This document shows positions 18,801 to 25,992 of a DNA stretch of 64,000 nucleotides, piece by piece. Numbering within the stretch: the first letter of the stretch is position 1; each line of letters opens with the position of its first letter. The position numbers and the translations under genes were made by a program. The notes below the pieces were generated by a model, which ran no database searches, was not told where the DNA came from, and saw only the letters and a program-made list of their open reading frames with translations. The stretch is from Bacteroidales bacterium (lineage in GTDB: Bacteria; Bacteroidota; Bacteroidia; Bacteroidales; F082), in the NCBI GenBank assembly GCA_017538795.1, contig JAFYIE010000079.1:1-64000 (forward strand), given 5' to 3'.

Positions 18801-19630
18801 ACGTAGATGTCAAACTGGTCAATCTGGAAGTTCGCATTGATAACAGTGTCTTGCGTCACATTGAAATTGAGTGTCGACCATGTGCCGAGCACCACTTCAT
18901 CTTCACCGTCCATTGTGGTCCAGTTGACGAATGTGTAGTGATCGTTGGCCGAAGCCTGAAGTGTGCAAGGACGACCGACGAGGAACTCACCAGCGCCTGT
19001 CACTGTACCACCCTCTTCAGGGTTTGCCACAGCTGTCACTGTGTAAGCCTCAGTCTCTTCATGATATGTGAAGGTTGTCTTTGGCAAGAAGTTGGCTGAA
19101 TAAACAGTTGAGCTGGTTGTTCTGTAAATAGAAGCGCCTCTCTTGTCAACTCCATAAAAAGCTGCACTTTCATAGCTTGAGTAGGTTGAATAAACACGGA
19201 AACCGATGAGAAGATGACCTCCATCATAGTCGTATGGTTTATCGAAAATAACCTCCATCTCATCCTGTGTGTTGTCAAGAACACCAGTGTAAACAACATC
19301 ATATTCATCGTAGCTCTGCATCGATGTTATTGTCTCACTGCTATATGGTTTCATATAAACCTTATACACAGCACTACTTGCATTGGTTGCAGGGCTTGAC
19401 AGATAGAATGTCAATCCATCGATGGTCTTGCCGGCCATTGCGCTAATATCATAGTCCGGAATAACAAACTGGCTCTGTTGATACGTATTGTATGAATAAT
19501 AGCTATAAATTGGTATAGCATAGTTTGTTATCGTTCCGTCATTCACTGTAAGTGTTTGCGGAGTATTCTGAGCTTTTGCCGATAACACCGTCATAAGCAA
19601 AAGCATAAATAATAATTTAATCTTACTCAT
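12827..19630 (-). CDS. Giant modular T9SS surface adhesin (about 2267 aa)
   Basis: I start at the ATG encoding MSKIKLLFMLLLMTVLSAKA, a clean signal peptide; an in-frame ATG nine codons earlier exists. Positions counted from that upstream ATG: a 160-residue module ending in PKTTFTY at about 35-195, repeated at about 435-610 and 1400-1570; three InlB-type repeats (205-425); an Ig-like region (620-720); a cleaved-adhesin (gingipain/HagA-type) domain (FDGDEMPEGW ... VDDVKV, 830-980); fibronectin-like regions; a carboxypeptidase-regulatory-like domain (1215-1290); an ECRG module (near 1820 and 2120); a GWNWWS module (1905-2080); and a T9SS sorting domain (IYPNPAS, 2195-2276). It is the second gene of the operon, 11 nt after the first. 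Probably a surface adhesin. Confidence 0.92.
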   Translation of the reverse strand: MSKIKLLFMLLLMTVLSAKAQNTPQTLTVNDGTITNYAIPIYSYYSYNTYQQSQFVIPDYDISAMAGKTIDGLTFYLSSPATNASSAVYKVYMKPYSSETITSMQSYDEYDVVYTGVLDNTQDEMEVIFDKPYDYDGGHLLIGFRVYSTYSSYESAAFYGVDKRGASIYRTTSSTVYSANFLPKTTFTYHEETEAYTVTAVANPEEGGTVTGAGEFLVGRPCTLQASANDHYTFVNWTTMDGEDEVVLGTWSTLNFNVTQDTVINANFQIDQFDIYVYANPNAAGTVEGSGTYDYGETCTLTATLNPESEYHFVNWTNDYDEEVSTELTYEFTVEGTGFYIANFSINEYAISASTNLTGAGVITGTGTYEYGTNVTLSVTPNFGYEFVNWTKGGEEVSTDLSFNVVVEDNAAYVANFNALLVENDDITIFDEEDQQRGGVPAFVYYFDMLSRSQYVIPESYLTDIQGAGISSLTYYYNDTLVSSNSNIIGNPTYPWTTDVTVDVYLAEYPYDYMDYFVDKGDATVVSTGYMSFDANGEVKINFTKPYQYNGGNLLIGIDNNEIGTWNDVFFYGVNDYMAVHGKYTDGSNNYTAYFFPKTKIEYGIIVPEEPDLTIAPASIDFGIRANGVWSENDYTYNVNLANAGKSATITGIEVDNPYFEIDLEGIEFPYTLKYNKSLNFPVKAVGTAEGAVEATITVTVDGSEPLEVTLTAEGYTPITGDVWETAIEVEFENDTYENQMPVDGLHASYNLPVNNGIDAIYKVVLPEERKLTVATTANNASAYIYQEDFDEVGGPSNYNTYTYNGPTYTDIRGNRDNNDFLNESFDGDEMPEGWSQYAEWGMNEWVLDTENHYMKCEHNINAGQSWQGYTYLVTPKIDLSNETNVRITLNYMNKQWDNDIDYFGVYFRNDEGDWQYLMYTTEAHETMTEVVINLDYYNYYMGSEFQLGFVMDDHFGHGAIVDDVKVTGFRMPSNVIENAYLPAGTYYVAVSTDDTDFMEVSMHTSMVDAPYQSYINYPAYYQNVPLDAEVTYNLGWFTEEMQILIGVTNPPTDTLINWTAPVETVQLQNVEYNKKYYIQLNGRNAAGTTYGSIYYFQTIREGAENFLVDNTQAFYGNSDTLTFTWDAPEDALGYKLFYGKYYDYGDWGYWGWYNQIGDVITTTEYQVAVDDLLYYNMDGYDFAVRTVYKYGDSEFSDRQTVYVSGNGYVWGYIFEQDGIVAIEGATIVMDGADEFDNPVMYEFTSDETGYFTNEVKVGEYTLTATKEGYQPVSHDLTITYNNWNGVEFWLTEEYYPVSDVVAVEEDSDAVITWQYQNTDRSLQGFNVYRTSAYNDGPYTTDNTELVAEGVTELTYTDETWANLEVGSYKYGVAAVYAGNAPTDRGNRDVETHTIYEEDANTNYNVPAYALYYDEYTRSQHVIPAEEISVMAGGTITELTYYFDETNGGSNNFQHPLPWTTNVQVKYYMKEVDYTTISAYESVDNCTVVYTGYVTYNTDGTAVITLDTPFEYNGGNLLVGSENITTGQWNGINYYGKTANGASIGKNNSSNPANIPATQQNFIPKTTFTYETDGAPISGDNMSEIVWSNPLDVDMEIENGVEITVTLNNGASPEGVEVVFTNVNDPSKVYEVTLDETGHYMWETFYKGTYDASVSFGDDYSTVSGQFVIMNPASISCTLNYIVPITISASATPEGYGSANVWWMENNSWYHAPERAYLYGEQANVYAQPVGGKEFMFWMNIDTLVSRADDYYFTVKTDGHYEAYFRTPGSHYNVENPLAFENTMSFIGIIQIEGETQNDLELEVGAFVGEECRGGARLDFYEQIQAYRLFMTVYGNEDGEELTFRLYNHADGEELTLRCATTEVFAADAVLGTAAEPYVFNFRNTILQTVDLAEGWNWWSTYLEQENFEGLATLEAGLGTNGVSIVSQSNGFVTYDEEYDEWSGNLTALNNEEMFKVNLTADVTFDMENYFADPANHEITLYNGWTYLGFISTQPMSIEEAFAGFEPTDGDMVKAQEGFATYDAEYAEWSGSLNTLTPGAGLMYKSNNEEDVTFTYPAVVRGEMMENVTSEHWMANYHAYPYNMTVVAVVELNDTELTDGDYELAAFANGECRGSVKLVNAGVNNRYYAFLTVAGKEATELSFGLYDATTGMETFDSNASLTFAGDAMVGNMSEPFVIGFRGTTGIGELSNDIAIYPNPASKGGVVRLEVSDNMMAQVEILNTLGQVVSVEKTQMPANIQVPEETGVYTVRIITDGKIIKCHKLIVK

Positions 19631-19668
19631 TGTCTTATATTTTTTAATTATTTTCAAAAAACAAACAC

Positions 19669-22600
19669 TTATTCAACAACCACTTTGCGTAAATGAGTGT
19701 TATTGTTGTCTGTCATGATTCTGAGCATATATACACCTGGCATGCTTGGAGCCTGGATGCTTGCCTCTGAACCTGAAATAGTCTCAACAGAAACAACCTC
19801 GCCGATTGTGTTGACAACTTCGACTTGCACTGATTCTGTTTCTTCTGCCAAAACGATGCGGATTTCACCGTCTTTAGCAACCGGGTTAGGATAAATTCTC
19901 ATGCTGCCGCTGTGCTCGCCGACACCTGTTGTGCCTCTGAAGCTCACCACGAATGGGTTGTCGATGTCGCCAACCATTGCGTTGTTGCTGAAGCTGAGAG
20001 TTTCGTTGCTGTCGTAAATCTCTTCTTCTGTAGTAGCGTTGTACAATGCGAAGCTGAGCTCAGCCGCGTTGTCGCCTGCCACTGTGAGGAATGCCATGTA
20101 ACGGCCCATCACAGGGATGAGTTTCACGCTGCCGCGGCACTCGCCGTTGGCAAATGCTGCAAGCTCGTAGTCGCCTTCAACTTCCATGTCGTTGAGCTCA
20201 ACAACTGCCACAACTGTCATGTTGTTCTGGTATGCGTTGTAGTTTGCCATCCAGTGGTCTGAACCGACGTTAGCCTTAAGTTCACCCTTGTCAGCAACAC
20301 CGTAAACGAATGTCACATCGTTCTCGTTGTTCGACTTGTACATGTAACCCATGCCTGGTTCAAACACGTTGAGTGAACCTACCCAGCCGCCTTCAGCGTC
20401 GTATGTAGCGAAGCCGTACTGCGACTTGATCATATCGCCTGCTGTAGCTTCAAGACCGACAAATGCGTTGTTCAAGTTCATGGCGTTATTTGTCGGGAAG
20501 CCAATCCATGTCCAGCCGTTGCTGAGTGTGATCGGATGATCGTTAAGTGCAGCGACTGTTCCGAACATAGCTACATTGGCATCGCCCGCCATCTTGATCT
20601 TGTACATCGACTCATTGTTGAGAGCTGTGAGTGAACCGCTCCATTCGCCACTCTCCTCGTCGTATGTAACGAAGCCATTCTGCGACTTGATCATCTCGCC
20701 GTTTTCACCGAGACCTGCCTCAAGGATGCCAAGACCTGCGTAATTGGCTTGCTCAATGAACGGTGACCACCAGTTCCAGCCTTCAGCCAATGCTGCTGTC
20801 TGCTCATCAATAGCTGCTGTCTCAACACAACTCATAGTGTTGCCAGTATAAACGACACGTACTCCATATTCATGACCGTCAAAAACGCCATTGTCGACAT
20901 ATGATGCCTCATCAACGAAGTCGTAAATCTCACCGTCACGATAAACTACAGCGCCTTCTGGAGTAATTGTCTCATTATAATAGACGCGAATCATCATATT
21001 ATAATTTGAATTGGACGTAAACAAATTCCAATTCACACCGTCAAATGAATAATAGTTATTACCATTATTTGTACTTTGGCACACTGTAGCTTGCCAGTTC
21101 GAACCCGAAATCTTTTTATAAACAACCCAAAGATTTTGTGTGTTGTCTATTTCAAGTGGCTCATCAAACACATAATTAGCGAACTGATATGCATTGGGCA
21201 TAGTTTGCTCATCTGAAGTATGAATCAGATTTTCAGGAGCATTTTCACCACCATTATAGATATATATTTGAACAATATTTGTAGTATAGTTATAATAGTA
21301 GTTGAATTCTGCTACCTTTGTAATATAATTGCTGTTTATCGTACCTGCAGGGAATTTAACTGCCCAATATGCATAATTATATGCGGTAGAATAAGAACCA
21401 TTATCATAAGCCACTTCTTCTTCAAACTCGATTTCTTCCGGATACTCCCAACTCATGGTGTTGCCTTCAGATGTTGAAGTTAAGCTCAAATCGCTTACAC
21501 CTTCAAAGTTGCTGCATGGCCTATATTTGAATGTTGTATTCTCAGAACTTGACCATCCTGTTGTGTAAATAGAATACAGGAGACAAGTGTACTTCCTGCC
21601 CTCAATCAAGCCCAACTCTTCAACTGGCAACTGAATGAAATCATTTGTTGTATAAAAATAACCATAGGCAACATTCTCAGTATTGTCAATGATTTGCAGA
21701 GCGTATTCTTGGAATGCACGGTCATCATTTACTGGAACCCATGTTGCAAATCCTGTAGGTGAAACATTGAAAACATAATCATTATACAAAGTTTCATTCA
21801 TTTCGCATTCAATTTCGACAGGTTCTGTAATATTTGTGTACATCACATAGTCATCATAATCTTCTCTTGTAATTGTCATTTTATAATAACCTTTACGGAA
21901 GTTAGTGTATTCAACGTATCCGTAGTATGTTGTGATGTCGTTTACTTCGTCATATTCTTCAACAATCATGTCTTCGGTGAGTGTCACATCAGCGATAGGA
22001 TAATGCTCCTGTTCGAATTCGTTCTGGTTGATGAAATTAATAGTTGCTCCAACCGGGCTTACATCAGGATTATTGAGCCATACTTTGATATTCACGCCTT
22101 CAGCTACAAACATATCCTTGCCGATTGGGTCCGACCAAACGATGTCCGATTCATTTCCTTCGTGGATGCTTGGGCTGCGGAGCTCAACATCATCAACATC
22201 AAGATAGAAACCGTTGCTGTTGTAGTTATAGTGACGGATCGCGACATAACCTTCCTCTCCTGCATAATCGCCAAGGTTTACTGTAAATTGAGCCCAGTCG
22301 CCCTGCGCTTTGCTCGGATGTGCCGTCATCGTCCAACCGTTCACGTAATAGAAATAACCCACATAATCATTTGATGATGTTGAAACATAAACTGCAAAAT
22401 ACTCTGTAGGATAGTTGGCATCCTGTGCGCAAGCCCAGAATGAGAATTCCGAAGCGTCTGTGAATTTCACCTTTGGAGTGATAAGCCATGCGTCATGATT
22501 TACTGGTGAACCGTTACTATAGCTCTTTGAAATCATCATGTCTTTTGAACCGTTGTGGCCTTTGTAGTAGCCGAGGCCTGCCTCGCTTCCGAGCATCCAG

Positions 22601-25155
22601 TTGTATCCATAACTGTATGGGTCCATCTTTGTCCATCCCTCCGGGAAACCTTCGTCGAAGCCTTCCGAGAGTGTGGTTGGCACTGTCTCGCCTTCGCGGT
22701 TACCTTCGTAAACCACGCTCACACCATATTTATATAATCCTGATTCAGCGTCAGCCCATGTCTCATCAAGAACCGATGTCTCTGTTGGTGTCGCGACGAC
22801 ATCGGTGTTATCTAATGTGTAAGGACCGTTGTTGCTGTTAAGTGTACGATACACACGGTAGTTCTGAACCTCACGTGCATGTGGTGTCCAGCTTACCAAC
22901 ACGTTGTCGCCATCCTCAACTGCAGTTACAGCCTCAACCGGGAAGTATGTCTCGGTCAAAACGAAGTTTTGATCAATAAAGCTCCAGTTGTAACCTACCC
23001 ATCCTATAAATATATTTTGAGGCTGATATTCCTCAACATCTATTGAAACATTGATACCATAACCGCACTTGAATGTGCCTTCATATTTACCGTCTTCGTC
23101 GGTCGTGAATGTGTAATCAACTTCATTATCAAACTCATCATAACCGACCAATGTAACGTTTATATTATTAATAGGTGTAGTGCCGTCCTGTTCGAACACA
23201 TAACCTTCGATGGTGGCATAGCCTGAAACACGCACTACTATTTCTTCAGCCGCCGATTCGCCTGCCTCATAAACCGTAGTCACACCGAATGTGTAGCCGC
23301 CCATGTTGTAAGCCAGACCCGTAACACTCATCGTGTTGGTTGTAATAAGCTCTTCGTTTTGCTTGACGCCGTCCTTGTAGAAGTTGTATCCGAGGAACGT
23401 GCCGCGTACTGCATCCCATGTAAACACTGCTGTGTCGCCTACAAAAATTTCTTCACTTTCAACAGCGAAATTTTCGACAGGATCGATAAACGTTGTGAAA
23501 GGATAAACGTTACTTGCCGTTGTTCCAGTATTGTTTCTTGTCTTAACCTGTGCGAAATACACTGTATTGTGGAGCAAGCCCTCAAGTGTCACATCGGTAT
23601 AATCGAATGTCAGGTCGTCTGTCCAGTCAACAAGAACTGTTTGTGGTGGATATTGTGTTCCAACCAGCACCTGCATTTCCTTACTGTAATTTCCGAGATA
23701 GATTTTCATCTGGTCTCCATTGTCAACGCCCGACTTGCCTTGCCATGAGTTATAATTCATATCATAAATAAAAGACATATTAGGCGCAGGGACAGATTCA
23801 ATCCTGAGATGAATGACTCTGCCAGCATTGTCATTGTTTTTGGCTACAATGTAATATGTTCCAGGCGTCACCAACCAAGACATATTACCCCAACGATAAT
23901 ACAAACAGTTAGTAATCTGTGGAGCATCAAGACCACCCATATCTTCATTATACAAAGCGGTCAATCGTTGCCAGTCGTTACCTTCATCATTAAAATACAA
24001 AACACTTTCCGATTCAACAGTAAACTTGACAACCACATCATTCATTGCTGAATAATACATGCTTTCCGGAATGTCATAATTGTTGTGATATGGGCAAGGC
24101 TCACCAGTGTAATCAGTGCCGAGATACCAATCATAGGTGTAATTATTATTGATTGGCAATGTACCAAGATCATATGGATTTTCCCAAACATCGCCTTCAA
24201 CAGGTTCGTAGACTGTCGCCGTAACATCAACAGTTGTTGTATAGCTACCAAACTCATCTTCATATGCCACGGTTATCACACCTGCTATATCACCAACAGT
24301 TGCTGTTGTTCCTGTTGAAACTTCAACTTGAGTTGTTTCATAAGCATCCAGCGTGAATGGAACTTCCTTGTTGATAGCAAAGAAATCGTTGTCGCATGTA
24401 ATGCTTGTAACCGTACCTTCACTACCTGTGTTTTGCAATGTGAAAGTCTTCTGTCTTGCCCAAGCTCCATTAGGACACTCACCCATTTCAACCTCATCGG
24501 TTAAAGCAGCGATATTGGCCGGAATGTCCATGTTAAGTTTCATGTAATTCTTGTATGCAAAACTACCACCAGTGCCACCATGACCATCTCCAGTTGGATT
24601 TGTCACGTCAAAATTGTAATCGTCTCTATACTGTCTTATTGCACGATACTGACCGTTTGGATCAGGATAAGTGTACATCTTCATTGCCATGCTGCTGGAA
24701 TTGCAATAATATGTTGAATTATCAGTAATACAAATCAACAAATTATCGGTGCCATTATACATAAACGGAGTATCCAATGTCAATGTAACATTTCCGGCAT
24801 TGAAATAAACATTTCCGGTAAACACAAGATCATTCGTCGGATCCATTATCACATAATCGGTCGTAGTGGTGAAATAGTTTTTTGTGGTATGTGCCATATA
24901 GACCTTAACTGATCTGTAACGGCTGTCACCATTGTATGATACCGAGTAAGTGATTGAATTAATCTGACCGGGAGTACCAATTTCAGCAGGAGTGTAAATC
25001 TGTTGTGAAATTGTTTTCATGTAATAAGTGTAAGTCGGGATAGTGTTGTATGCAGTCCCTGCATAACCGACTACCACATCTTGACTTGCTTTCATCGTAC
25101 CCGCAAAGGCAAACAAAAGCACCAACAGAGAAAGCAATTTCCCTGTCTTAAGCAT
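19669..25155 (-). CDS. Giant modular T9SS surface adhesin (about 1828 aa), operon leader
   Basis: I place the start at 25155, giving MLKTGKLLSLLVLLFAFAGTMKA, a signal peptide; an in-frame ATG at 25209 would add 18 polar residues ahead of it. Positions counted from 25209: the 160-residue module at 45-215, an Ig-like or choice-of-anchor region (235-360), fibronectin-like regions, a carboxypeptidase-regulatory-like domain (665-735), a cleaved-adhesin domain (FDEGFPEGWTK ... DVDDVEL, 850-1010), a further beta sandwich, a GWNWWS module (1480-1640), an ECRG module (near 1695) and a T9SS sorting domain (MRIYPNPVAKDGEIRI, 1765-1846). It is the promoter-proximal gene, directly downstream of a two-component system. 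Confidence 0.9.
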   Translation of the reverse strand: MLKTGKLLSLLVLLFAFAGTMKASQDVVVGYAGTAYNTIPTYTYYMKTISQQIYTPAEIGTPGQINSITYSVSYNGDSRYRSVKVYMAHTTKNYFTTTTDYVIMDPTNDLVFTGNVYFNAGNVTLTLDTPFMYNGTDNLLICITDNSTYYCNSSSMAMKMYTYPDPNGQYRAIRQYRDDYNFDVTNPTGDGHGGTGGSFAYKNYMKLNMDIPANIAALTDEVEMGECPNGAWARQKTFTLQNTGSEGTVTSITCDNDFFAINKEVPFTLDAYETTQVEVSTGTTATVGDIAGVITVAYEDEFGSYTTTVDVTATVYEPVEGDVWENPYDLGTLPINNNYTYDWYLGTDYTGEPCPYHNNYDIPESMYYSAMNDVVVKFTVESESVLYFNDEGNDWQRLTALYNEDMGGLDAPQITNCLYYRWGNMSWLVTPGTYYIVAKNNDNAGRVIHLRIESVPAPNMSFIYDMNYNSWQGKSGVDNGDQMKIYLGNYSKEMQVLVGTQYPPQTVLVDWTDDLTFDYTDVTLEGLLHNTVYFAQVKTRNNTGTTASNVYPFTTFIDPVENFAVESEEIFVGDTAVFTWDAVRGTFLGYNFYKDGVKQNEELITTNTMSVTGLAYNMGGYTFGVTTVYEAGESAAEEIVVRVSGYATIEGYVFEQDGTTPINNINVTLVGYDEFDNEVDYTFTTDEDGKYEGTFKCGYGINVSIDVEEYQPQNIFIGWVGYNWSFIDQNFVLTETYFPVEAVTAVEDGDNVLVSWTPHAREVQNYRVYRTLNSNNGPYTLDNTDVVATPTETSVLDETWADAESGLYKYGVSVVYEGNREGETVPTTLSEGFDEGFPEGWTKMDPYSYGYNWMLGSEAGLGYYKGHNGSKDMMISKSYSNGSPVNHDAWLITPKVKFTDASEFSFWACAQDANYPTEYFAVYVSTSSNDYVGYFYYVNGWTMTAHPSKAQGDWAQFTVNLGDYAGEEGYVAIRHYNYNSNGFYLDVDDVELRSPSIHEGNESDIVWSDPIGKDMFVAEGVNIKVWLNNPDVSPVGATINFINQNEFEQEHYPIADVTLTEDMIVEEYDEVNDITTYYGYVEYTNFRKGYYKMTITREDYDDYVMYTNITEPVEIECEMNETLYNDYVFNVSPTGFATWVPVNDDRAFQEYALQIIDNTENVAYGYFYTTNDFIQLPVEELGLIEGRKYTCLLYSIYTTGWSSSENTTFKYRPCSNFEGVSDLSLTSTSEGNTMSWEYPEEIEFEEEVAYDNGSYSTAYNYAYWAVKFPAGTINSNYITKVAEFNYYYNYTTNIVQIYIYNGGENAPENLIHTSDEQTMPNAYQFANYVFDEPLEIDNTQNLWVVYKKISGSNWQATVCQSTNNGNNYYSFDGVNWNLFTSNSNYNMMIRVYYNETITPEGAVVYRDGEIYDFVDEASYVDNGVFDGHEYGVRVVYTGNTMSCVETAAIDEQTAALAEGWNWWSPFIEQANYAGLGILEAGLGENGEMIKSQNGFVTYDEESGEWSGSLTALNNESMYKIKMAGDANVAMFGTVAALNDHPITLSNGWTWIGFPTNNAMNLNNAFVGLEATAGDMIKSQYGFATYDAEGGWVGSLNVFEPGMGYMYKSNNENDVTFVYGVADKGELKANVGSDHWMANYNAYQNNMTVVAVVELNDMEVEGDYELAAFANGECRGSVKLIPVMGRYMAFLTVAGDNAAELSFALYNATTEEEIYDSNETLSFSNNAMVGDIDNPFVVSFRGTTGVGEHSGSMRIYPNPVAKDGEIRIVLAEETESVQVEVVNTIGEVVSVETISGSEASIQAPSMPGVYMLRIMTDNNNTHLRKVVVE

Positions 25156-25185
25156 TAGCCCCCTTAGGGTATAATGCCCTCTTTG

Positions 25186-25303
25186 TTTTTGTAAAGTACA
25201 GTAAATCATAATAAATAATTATTAAGTTAATAAATGTATGAATTTTATAATGAATCACTTTGAATGATATCTTCCTGTCATTCAATATTCTACTTTACAA
25301 AAA
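25186..25303. repeat. 13-bp perfect inverted repeat bounding the adhesin operon leader
   Basis: TTTTTGTAAAGTA at 25186-25198 and its exact complement TACTTTACAAAAA at 25291-25303 enclose 92 bp. The right copy overlaps the TTTTTG of the -7 box and the left copy lies near the alternative start codon. Confidence 0.6.
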
Positions 25304-25305
25304 TA
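25298..25305 (-). promoter_or_regulatory. -7 promoter element of the adhesin operon
   Basis: TATTTTTG on the minus strand, a perfect TAnnTTTG. There is no TTTG -33 box; the palindrome at 25328-25343 occupies its position. Confidence 0.75.
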
Positions 25306-25327
25306 TAGGAAATTTTCTGGACAATTG

Positions 25328-25343
25328 TAAGTAATATTACTTA
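25328..25343. promoter_or_regulatory. Candidate operator: perfect 16-bp palindrome
   Basis: TAAGTAATATTACTTA, two TAAGTAA half-sites in inverted orientation with a 2-nt centre. Its near edge is 22 nt from the -7 box. The same half-sites, spacer length and distance occur upstream of the histidine kinase gene at 27933-27948. Probably the binding site of the NarL-type regulator encoded alongside. Confidence 0.7.
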
Positions 25344-25367
25344 ACAGCCCGAAAAAATTATCAACAT

Positions 25368-25988
25368 TTATTTAACCAATCCGGCATCGTAGGCATATTT
25401 TACCAAATCCGCCGTGGTATTGATGTCGAGTTTTTCAAAAATATGGCTTTTGTGCACTTCCACAGTGCGGCGGCTTATGCCAAGACGGTCGGCAATCTGT
25501 TGGGCCGACATGCCGTTGGCGCATAGTTGGATAATTTCTATTTCGCGTCTCGAAAGGTCTGATTTTACGCTTATGCGGTATTGTTTGCCCTCGTCGTAAT
25601 TATTTATGCCAAACAGGGCGTTGAGCTTGGCTTTCATGGCTTCAGGATCCTCGTTCTTATCCCAAAAATCATCCACAAGGCCTTGAGTTCGCCTTACCAC
25701 TTCAGGGTTTTTGCTATCGCCTGAAAGCAGAACAATTTTGGCTTTGGGACTTAAAGTTTGCGCATAATGTATCACATCAACACCGTCTCCGTCGGGCAGG
25801 AAGTAGTCGAGTAAGATAATGTCCACCTCGTCACCGTGTTGCTCCAGAAACTGCTTGGTCGACCTCACGTCTTCAGTCTCCCCGACAATAACGCCGCTCA
25901 AGCTCGAATAGTTGAGCGACAATCGAAGACCCATGCGATAAATCGGATGGTCTTCAACCAAAAGTATTCTTATTGGCTGTCGTCCCAT
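25368..25988 (-). CDS. NarL/LuxR-family response regulator
   Basis: A 206-residue transcription factor. The amino-terminal receiver domain (1-125) has the acidic pair in LLVEDHP (12-13), the phospho-acceptor D61 in ILLDYFLPDGDG, the Ser/Thr switch in LLSGDS and the conserved Lys in DFWDKNEDPE. The carboxyl-terminal LuxR-type helix-turn-helix (about 140-200) includes LSRREIEIIQLCANGMS and ISRRTVEVHKSHIFEKL. It lies 4 nt after the histidine kinase gene and ends 25 nt before the candidate operator of the adhesin operon, so it is the obvious regulator for both. NarL-type proteins commonly bind inverted 7-mers as dimers, which fits the palindrome. Confidence 0.93.
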   Translation of the reverse strand: MGRQPIRILLVEDHPIYRMGLRLSLNYSSLSGVIVGETEDVRSTKQFLEQHGDEVDIILLDYFLPDGDGVDVIHYAQTLSPKAKIVLLSGDSKNPEVVRRTQGLVDDFWDKNEDPEAMKAKLNALFGINNYDEGKQYRISVKSDLSRREIEIIQLCANGMSAQQIADRLGISRRTVEVHKSHIFEKLDINTTADLVKYAYDAGLVK

Positions 25989-25992
25989 AATT

